Below are positions 55,714 to 64,000 of a stretch of 64,000 nucleotides of DNA, piece by piece; within the stretch, counting starts at the first letter, position 1, and every line of letters begins with the position of its first letter. The stretch is from assembly GCA_034190875.2 (NCBI GenBank), contig CM067345.1:25282853-25346852 (forward strand). Direction: 5' to 3'. The notes beneath the pieces are model-generated. The model was not told the DNA's origin and searched no databases. It was given only the letters and a program-made list of their open reading frames with translations. Position numbers and translations under genes: made by a program. The DNA is from Urechis unicinctus. Lineage: Eukaryota > Annelida > Polychaeta > Xenopneusta > Urechidae.

Positions 55714-57205
55714 GTCCAACAGTTGTTCCGAGATCCATCAATCACTTTTAACTGTAGTTGTTGTTCTGTAACGTGAACGACTGTCATTGTTGGGGATAAA
55801 GTTTAAAAATAGACAAATAGGTCGTCCCGATGCTAGTCTAACGGAATGTATAGTTGGCTCGCACTAATTGTCACAAACATTGATTCTTCGCTGAAATCAA
55901 CATACCCGTAAGTTGTCATTCAATATCATACTAAAATCAACGCAAAATCAATTGTCATTTCATGTGGTGAGTTAAAAGAGAGGGCATCATACCTCTTGTA
56001 AATAAAATTAAGTGCATCACATTTCTGGTCAGGTTTAATCACGATCATAACCTATTGACATAATCCATATTACACTGAATATTCATTGATCCATCTCACC
56101 TCATTGAGGCAGAAGATATCTGTTTATTGCCTAACAATATTTCGTGCGAGGCTAATCACCTTTCTTGGCTTCAAGCAAATCACTTTCTTTGCTGCCTCAC
56201 TTCATATATCCACCTCTTTGAATGAATCATTGTGTCTTTATGACATGTGTTCCGGATAAGAAGGATTCATTCTGCCTAATTAATGCACTTAATCCACACC
56301 CCAATTTTAATTCAAGACCGAGTGGTTATCAATATTTCTGCTTAACCGTGGCAAACAGACACGTACATGTTATCATTCTGGCAACTACTTTTATTTACAA
56401 CAAAACCGAATTTAATATTTATAGGACCGTACACCGTCGTATATCAGGTTAAACGGGACATTAGTTTGACGAAACTGCCACAGATTCTCATAAATGCCAA
56501 ATAACGGCTCTGTAGTGCCTTAACCGAGCTTATCAGAATGCTGCTGTGGTCAATAGTGTGACAACCTTGGGCTTTAAGGAACATTTCATTAAAAAAAACG
56601 TCAAAATTCTGCCGTGAAAACTTACCTCTTACCTATTCTCTTCTATTTTTAGTAATGATATCCGTAATGTCCAATCAAGTCAGTGAGACCGGCTAATTTC
56701 TATGGCTATGTTCGATTGTTTGTGTTTGACGCACGAACCTTAAAGGCCAAATATGTTTGACGCACTTGTAGACGCTATAAAATATCAAAAGCTGCAAATG
56801 GGCAGAGTTTGAGTGATATTACCTAAAGATGATTGAATCGCGCATGCGCAGCTAATCAGACCAGTAACCACACATTTGAAGATAGATATCATGTTCGGAG
56901 GCTTATTCAAAGGTATCGATATCGATATGTTATTGATGATTTTGTGTACCTTATAATAATAAAGTCAAATGAGTCCTTTTTGCAACCTGAAAAAAACTGA
57001 AACAAAAATGATATTGTACGAAATGATCAAAAATGCATGTTCCACGAACTAAAAAGACTTCATGGGACAAACAGAAAATGCAACTACTGTCCCATTTAAA
57101 AAAAAGGTTGACGGTTATCAACAACACATCTTTCTTAGCTACGTCACGGATGTTTGCGCTGCTTGAATTCTGGCATTCCTTAAAAATTGCATCTAAAGAT
57201 CGGCG
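55714..57205. other. Intergenic, nothing recognised
   Basis: AT-rich sequence with no supported feature. Confidence 0.3.
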
Positions 57206-57460
57206 ATGCCTTTAACGTTTCTTATCCAAGGCACGGGGGCATTCCTTGTTGGCTTAATGGTTTTCATACATCTTCTCGGTGTATCAAAGCACCATTGGAT
57301 TATATCTGAGATTCATAACGACAAAATAGCTGTAGCAATAATCACTCAGTATCGGGTGCTTCATTCGCAGTTATATGAGAAGTCGGCTTCAATATTAAGT
57401 GACACATTTGATCTGAAGGAGACAGATTGCCAGTACCTCTGTGAACCTAATCATTTCTAA
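57206..57460 (+). CDS. Weak candidate: membrane-protein-like ORF fragment
   Basis: An 84-residue frame with a hydrophobic segment (GTGAFLVGLMVFIHLLGVSK, residues 10-29) followed by H-W-I-I-S. This resembles the first membrane span and following Trp of four-span PMP22/claudin-type proteins. The Gly-Leu-Trp-x-x-Cys loop motif expected next is absent, and no flanking exons were found. It may be a decayed exon or a chance frame. Confidence 0.2.
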   Translation: MPLTFLIQGTGAFLVGLMVFIHLLGVSKHHWIISEIHNDKIAVAIITQYRVLHSQLYEKSASILSDTFDLKETDCQYLCEPNHF

Positions 57461-60412
57461 TTGAAATAGCGAGCATTTGGCAGCCCCATCTTTGTTGTAA
57501 AAAAACCCCTACAGATGATGGATGTTATGCCTGGTAAATCGATTGTATCATTAGGTTGCGATCTCGTTTTTTCAAGGTTTTGCACAAACCTACAAGATTT
57601 CTAATTATACCACATTATGCGCATGTGAACAATGGTGTCATTGTATTATTTGTTGACACTTATATAATATTATTCTAGAACCCATCGGACTTCAACAACC
57701 AGATGTACTCTCTTTGGATTGTTAATGCATGATATGTCTTACTCTTCAGGAATTATGTGTCATCCTTTTTTCTGCAGCAGCACCAGTTTTATACATACCT
57801 GCTGTAATGATACAGAGAGTGATGGAGCGCTTTGAATGAACTAAAAGTAAGGCGATAAAGATTAGTCTAGTGGCATCATACGTATATCTGTATTTTACAC
57901 GACTACGCCAATCAGCACGAACCCACACAATGAAACAGCCAAGTACACTTTCCTTACTTTAAAATATTGATAGCCTACATTCAGTTATAGCTTTCTGATC
58001 GATCCTTAGATGAGGCATGTCTGTACACGAAATCAATCAAAGTACCCCACTGTGATAAATGATTTTATCAGCCATTGACCGCCGTTTTGTCGTTTGAATA
58101 TGATAATTGTGTAATACACAAAATAATATAAGCGCGGCTTGGGTATCTCGCATCTTGTCGAATGTGCCTTTTTTAGCATCAGCTGGCATTATTGCTTACT
58201 CAGGTTAAATTGCGGTGCTTAATGTATTGGTGCAATGGCAATAATGTGACCGCCATGCTATTTAATGAACCCGGTACCATATAATTGCCGCAGTCCGTCA
58301 AATGACAGAAACACACTGGTGTCGTCGGAAATAATCGTTGTTTGCAGTTACTAGGTCTACTGCAGCCTGGGTTCTGGGATGTTGGCCTTAAAGGTGGCCC
58401 ATCAGGTGTGATTTGTGTCACACAGGTGATGCTTATTTTTTGCTTTTATTTAGACCTAAGGTTGTGATATGTAAACTGTAATCCACCTTAATTGATATAA
58501 TGTTTTTTGTTTGTTTGTTTGCCAATGGTGTGTTTATTATTATTATCGTTAAATTTAACAGCTTAATGTATCAGCGCTTTTGAGCTGTCAAGGATTAGAA
58601 AAGAGCGATTTATAAATTTATGTAAATATATAATATATAGGGTTTTTGTGTCCATCATTATAATGTGACTCAAATAAAAAAATGGCAACATATTTGCTTT
58701 GATGTGACGAGAGTATGCCTTGCGTTTTTACTTCATTTCTTTTTTACGTTGGTATTAAACCAATATCATTCAGTACCTCAGGATTCAGTGATGTGAAACA
58801 TCCTGCTTTAGGTGTTGAATAAAAATGTTATTTCCAGCTTACATCATTAACCGATTATTGTTGTTTTTACTTACATTGTGAACCACAGCATAAGTTGCGT
58901 AAATAATGGCAACAGGAAATGCTAATAAGTCAATGTTTGCGAACATGCGTTATGGACAATTTATCGATCAAACTCCCAGAGAACTGAACATATACTAAGT
59001 ATATACTTTGGTCATTGTATAATATGATATCCAGTGAAGACAAAATGTGATATAATCGCCAAGGGTATTTCTTCCCTGTGTCCTATCATTGCAGATTTGA
59101 TTGAACAGTCTTATCTGCCAACGAAATTACGCCATTGTGCATGATTTACTACTTGCTGAATCGATCAGAGCCAATTTCAATAACCTATATTAAGGTATTA
59201 TGGCAATAGCGAGGCCGGTGACTTCGTTGTGCACGGATACCGAAATTGTTTCATCATCTACGGGAGGAATGGAAACAGACTGTAACAACGATTATTAATG
59301 AATAGCACGGTAGAGTAATGTGAGCGTAGTTCTGCTTCAATTGGTTTTTCATTAGAATGATCTGCGTACCAACGTGGTTGATAAACCAGTTGACTATCGC
59401 ATTAGGTGCCACTATGAGTATATATCCCACCATGTGTTGCCCAATGTTGCGCACAAAAGCTTTATATGATTCAAGGAAGAGATTTGGTACCAATAGAAGA
59501 TACATATTGACCGCTTACTCGGTGATATGTCAATAATCGGGCATATTTTTCAACGTGTCATCTTGTAATCAGCACTAGAAAACCCAGCTCGTATTATGCA
59601 TTTTATTGCCGATGAACGTCATCATCTACGTTCATCAAATAGCATGGCCAAATGAATGGTTAATATGGGATCAATTGTACCACATGCATGCGTATATCGA
59701 CTTTTCGTTACCATGACAAACATAGAGTACACGGAGTATTTGTATTTGGCGATGAGACTGGCAGAGGAAGCATGGCTTCCCTTGTTGTGACATATTTATC
59801 GCAACCAGACACGTAATTTCAACGTCAACAGCAGCTTCCCGATCCCTTTTCCCAATATACCGAACTTCCATTGTGTGATTCATGCAATTATTGGTCAATA
59901 AGTTTAATCTGATCAGAAATACATTCATTTATTAAAGATAACTTAAATCAACGGGGCAGGGTTACAGAGACGTTGTTAGTCATAAGTTAATGGGCCATAC
60001 CCAGTAGCTCGGTGATTGAATCTGAGAAATCTACTAACAGACGGCTGCTTCACCAATTGTGCGTGAATGTGTCCATATGTATGGGTCTATATGTATGTCT
60101 AAATGTGTGTACGTGTGCACACATTAAACTGTCACGATAATAACAGACTATTAATTCAGGATATCATGTGGTTCGATTTGTTACCGATATACCAATGCAG
60201 AAGGAAGACGGGGGAGAACGAGACATCAGCAAAGTAAGACGCAGCTGGAGGAGGATTCATGGAGATGGTAACATCGTTGACAATAACGACATGACACTAT
60301 TCATATGGCTGCAATAATCCATGTGATATGCACATATATATGTGATATGTACATTTATGTTATAATACTATTCTAGCTCATACGTTCTTAAAAAGCCTTC
60401 CCCTTAATTATC
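57461..60412. other. Gene-poor AT-rich region
   Basis: No supported gene. ORFs on the minus strand at 58200-58421, 59254-59505 and 59671-59928 show no domain or splice context. Confidence 0.35.
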
Positions 60413-60665
60413 AGCACGAGAGCCCGGGTTACACCCCTCCCCTTGAAGGCGGGTCCACCCTCCAAGTGGACTCGTCCTGTCACGCGGGGATTGTTTTAGC
60501 CTGACCTATCGTGTGGACCCTTTGTAAGGACCACAGATGGGTCAGTCACGGAGACCATCTAGTCAGGGAAAAGATTCAGCCCGAGATTTCCAGGGAGCTT
60601 CATTGTTGAAACTTAAATAAATCGAATAAGCAACTCTACTCCAGTACTCACGTGTTTGAACATAA
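60413..60665 (+). repeat. LTR-like relic, copy 2 (related to 38229-38580)
   Basis: Contains AGCACGAGAGCCCGGGTT, CAGCCCGAGATTTCCAGG, an AAATAAATCGAATAA region and AACTCTACTCCAGTACTCAC, in the same order as the relic at 38 kb. Diverged. Confidence 0.4.
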
Positions 60666-62710
60666 ATATCAAACACAAGCTAAGCATATTGATCCCCTCT
60701 TGGTGGGTTTATTGGAATTTAGCATAAGGTGACATCTTAAAGACATTCGTGTATAGAAAGTTTGTCTTGATGATTATCATCATAAATAGAAAGGCAAGCT
60801 TCTTCATAATAAACCGATGCCAGCAGCAACGTATCTAGAATTAACTGATTATGTGCAGTTTGGGTTATTTTGCAATGTGAAATAGAGCTAAAGCAGTAAG
60901 CACTTTGTAGCTTTTCTAAATGTAAGTTATTATCGATATATACCAAATGCCAAAATAGTTCCTGTTGACCACAGCTTCGAGTTTTAACTGGATACATGAC
61001 ATTTGGATTATTTTGCAATGTAAAATAGAACCAAAGCATTAGATACTTCGATGTTAATTTAAACATAATTCATTATCAAATCGACACAAGATGCCAAATA
61101 GGGTGCAATTGCGTCACAATGAGTACAGGCTCCGAAGATGATATTGAAATATAACATCGTGAATTGACAATATTTATTTCTAAACGATGTCATAACCGCT
61201 CAAAGGGCCAAAAATAAGCTCCAAAGGTTCTAAAGATGATATTGCAATATTACATGGTGTACCGACAATATCTATTTCCAAACGATGTGGCAAGCACTCG
61301 ATGGTCCAGCATTGTTAATCATACAAAAAGTGTTTTCATTACAAGCCTCGAGAAGAAGAAGAGACTCGTTCGCATAGCTTGACGTAATAGCTTAATTGTA
61401 TCTATGAATGCACTTAACATCATTTTGCAACTACAAATTATGGAACACATCACTGAAAAACGATATGGCTCACCAGTTGTTATAATAGCCAGAGGCTGTC
61501 AAACGATATTGGATGTTATGCATGGATGACGTGACGCGTGTGATCAGTGGGAGATAGATTGCCAGTATATCGTTTAATTTTGTTGACGGCATTCAGCTAC
61601 CTCAGAGACGAAATAGAAATACGTAATGGTGATGGATGTGCTGCTGTGTATATCGATTACAGCATTAAGTTATGATCTAGCTCTTTCCTCGTTTACATTT
61701 TTGACTCGACTGCAAGTTCGTCTTGTATATTTTACCTGACTGTTCACATCACATTGCATATTCGTCTTCCATTCCATAGGGACATGATGGCATCATTTGT
61801 GTAGATGATATGACTCCACATATCCCTATATTCTTCAGACATAGCCAACATATTGCCAATCATTTCAATTGGTAATTCATGATATGTTCAGCTCTTCTTG
61901 TAAGTCTCCTCATGGGTAAATCATTTCTGGTCTCTGCAGGTGGGGGTAGGGGTGTTGTGAGTAGGTATGGGTTTAAATAATTCAATCAGTCGTTGACTTC
62001 ATGGCACTATGAAGCTGGTGATTGCCTACATAAAGCCGCGATCAGCAACAACATATACAAATGCAGAATAGTTGATGACATATTTTGTATCCACTTATTT
62101 TGAGCAGCGCGTTACCATAAGGGCCTGAAAATGACATGTTATAGATGATCATTTTCATAATGTTATACCGTTATGACAACTTGAAAGCAGAGAACACATT
62201 CCCAAGTTGTTTCGCACATCAAGTTGACCTACTACTAGTTTTTATGCACATAGATCCAAACCCCACAATAGCGACAAGATGACATTTCGACAATCACCAT
62301 TCTTTGAGGTATGTGCGTAGCTGATCATATATAGAATATTGAAGCATACTCAATACCCAACACGAAAATTAAGCTGCGAAGACTGCTAACTAGCCTAGAG
62401 GAAGCGATGTGAACAAATAACCTCTAAAGCGTATTCAGGTTAGTAACGACCAAAAACGAACGACCACGTGTATCAAAGATGGGTGAGTAATTTCTTTGCA
62501 GTAATAGTCAGTAGTGATAGAATAGCTAAATATGTATTCAATTAGACTGTACCCAGACAAATAACCAATCAGCCAGTACCTCGCAACTTGTTGGCGCCAC
62601 ACCGATTGTTGATAATGAGATAACTACGAATTGGTAGTATATTGCATATATTGTCAAGTGTGGCTTACTGAATCTTCCATACAAAACGGATTTTATGAAA
62701 GCCTTCTATT
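60666..62710. other. Gene-poor region with old duplications
   Basis: Two pairs of diverged repeats are visible: TTATTTTGCAATGTGAAATAGAGC (around 60866) with its counterpart near 61010, and GATGATATTGAAATATAACAT (around 61137) with its counterpart near 61234. No gene seen. Confidence 0.4.
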
Positions 62711-62940
62711 GATTCATCTACGTGTAAATAATGTAGCTCGAAAGGAAACGAGTAGATATTATGATACATCAAATATGCCAATTGCGAATAACAATTAATA
62801 TGACAATTAACAATGATTGAGTAATGATTCATTTACGTGTAAATAATGTAGCTCGAAAGGAAACGAGTAGATATTATGATACATCAAATATGCCAATTGC
62901 GAATAACAATTAATATGACAATTAACAATGATTGAGTAAT
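62711..62940. repeat. 115-bp tandem duplication
   Basis: Two adjacent 115-bp copies, 62711-62825 and 62826-62940, each from GATTCAT(C/T)TACGTGTAAA to GATTGAGTAAT, with one base difference. A very recent duplication, or an assembly duplication. Confidence 0.97.
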
Positions 62941-64000
62941 GCACAATTAAGTAGCTTGTTATATAAAGCCACCTGCATTCAACTTGTCGCACTTATAGTG
63001 TTACATTACCGCACAGTTGATTAATTGATGTACGACAAGATATTTCCTGATTGGATATAGGCTTATATTTATACACATATCTTTATGCCAGAGCTGTATC
63101 CTAGTGCCACCGTGAGTTATGTAGTATAGACATGGTCATCATATACTCATAAGGTAGGAATAAACGTTTATAACATGCCTGCTTTAACGCCTGTTAAACA
63201 CTTACGAGATGAGTAGGGTAACAGTTGCTTTGAGTGAAAGTACCCAACGAATATCTACTTGAATATTTCCTGGACCATTTTAGTATATCAGCAAAATTGT
63301 ACAGCACAATAATGTATTTCACTGTGATGCAAAAACATAACTATAAGTCATTGAACTAAACGCGTAGTGTGCTATGCATCCATTCGCTTAATTCTCCATC
63401 TTGATCTAATCTATAGTTGAATTAGTCTCTGGTGATTTCTCATCCCTGGTAATTGCATCTGTGGTTACATTTGTCTACGAATCGATAAATAAAAAAACCC
63501 TTTGATTTAGTGGTGTAAAAGGCACACATTTTTGAATTGCAATTGTATTATTCTATGTGGTTCTGTATAATAATGGTAGCTGTTACTCATACAACCGAAG
63601 CGTTGCCCGAAGCTGTTGTGATGATGCATATATATACTTTTCTAAGCATAGAAAGTAAACCAAAAATGATTTTCTAGCTCAAAGCTATCCTTAATCGTAT
63701 CATTCTGTTTCTCGCCCCGCACTGTATGTCATTAACCAAGTTGAAATCTGTACTCTCAAACCTTTTCGGTTATTTTCCGCTGTTTTTTTTATTTGCTTGA
63801 AATTATATGTATAACGACATGCTGAGGACAATAAATACATGTAACATGATTCAGAGGATTGTTTACCTCTCATTATTCGGTTTGGCAAACAGATAGTGTG
63901 TAGTTTGTGTGTTTGTTCCGAACTATTCCGAACAATTACGAAATAAACTTTGCTGTTGCCTGCATTTGAATTTAAGGCTTCAACTCGAATCTCTTTAAAA
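62941..64000. other. Right-edge AT-rich region, nothing recognised
   Basis: No supported gene or repeat. AAATAAACTTTGC near 63941 contains a polyadenylation-like AATAAA with no coding frame next to it. Confidence 0.3.

Overview
The window is nuclear DNA from an animal. Coding sequence is split into many short exons with GT-AG introns (one GC-AG), the spacer is AT-rich, and microsatellites, minisatellites and small DNA transposons are abundant. Four multi-exon genes could be rebuilt exon by exon with every intron phase agreeing. Their sequences look like those of an invertebrate, perhaps a marine deuterostome, but the species cannot be fixed from the sequence.

Layout. 1-0.5 kb: the 3' end of a plus-strand gene encoding a coiled-coil, charged C-terminus. 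1.7-10.7 kb: a complete 12-exon Pelota (PELO) gene on the minus strand, the ribosome-rescue factor related to eRF1. Its 41-nt first exon lies 5.3 kb upstream of exon 2, and that intron is full of (TA)n arrays and terminal-inverted-repeat elements. 12.65-15.15 kb: a degenerate DNA transposon with inverted subterminal repeats and a THAP-like zinc-finger relic. 16.9-22.3 kb: a complete 9-exon CEP57-family gene on the plus strand (centrosome/microtubule protein), divergent from PELO. 24.7-27.1 kb: a decayed minus-strand Gypsy-type retrotransposon whose integrase is split by a 630-bp element with a 9-bp target duplication. 29.1-31.25 kb: a complete 7-exon ABHD6-like lipase on the minus strand. 33.5-35.95 kb: a 4-exon minus-strand gene for a secreted 191-residue protein with six cysteines after the signal peptide and no family I recognise. 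38-43 kb: dispersed repeats and three minisatellite arrays. 44.7-46.5 kb: an intronless coding region for a secreted leucine-rich-repeat protein with a long acidic, tyrosine-rich tail. 46.9-48.9 kb: a 32-bp minisatellite of about 61 units. 49-64 kb: gene-poor AT-rich DNA with a (GTAT)n array, small tandem duplications, an LTR-like relic and one weak membrane-protein-like ORF.

The genes do not form one pathway. Pelota acts on stalled ribosomes, CEP57 at centrosomes, the ABHD6-like enzyme on membrane monoacylglycerols, and the other two complete genes encode secreted proteins. The most unusual items are the six-cysteine secreted protein, the LRR protein with its probable sulfotyrosine/glycosaminoglycan tail, the THAP relic whose zinc knuckle has been multiplied in 15-bp steps, and the 32-bp satellite that is largely stop-free in all three frames of one strand.
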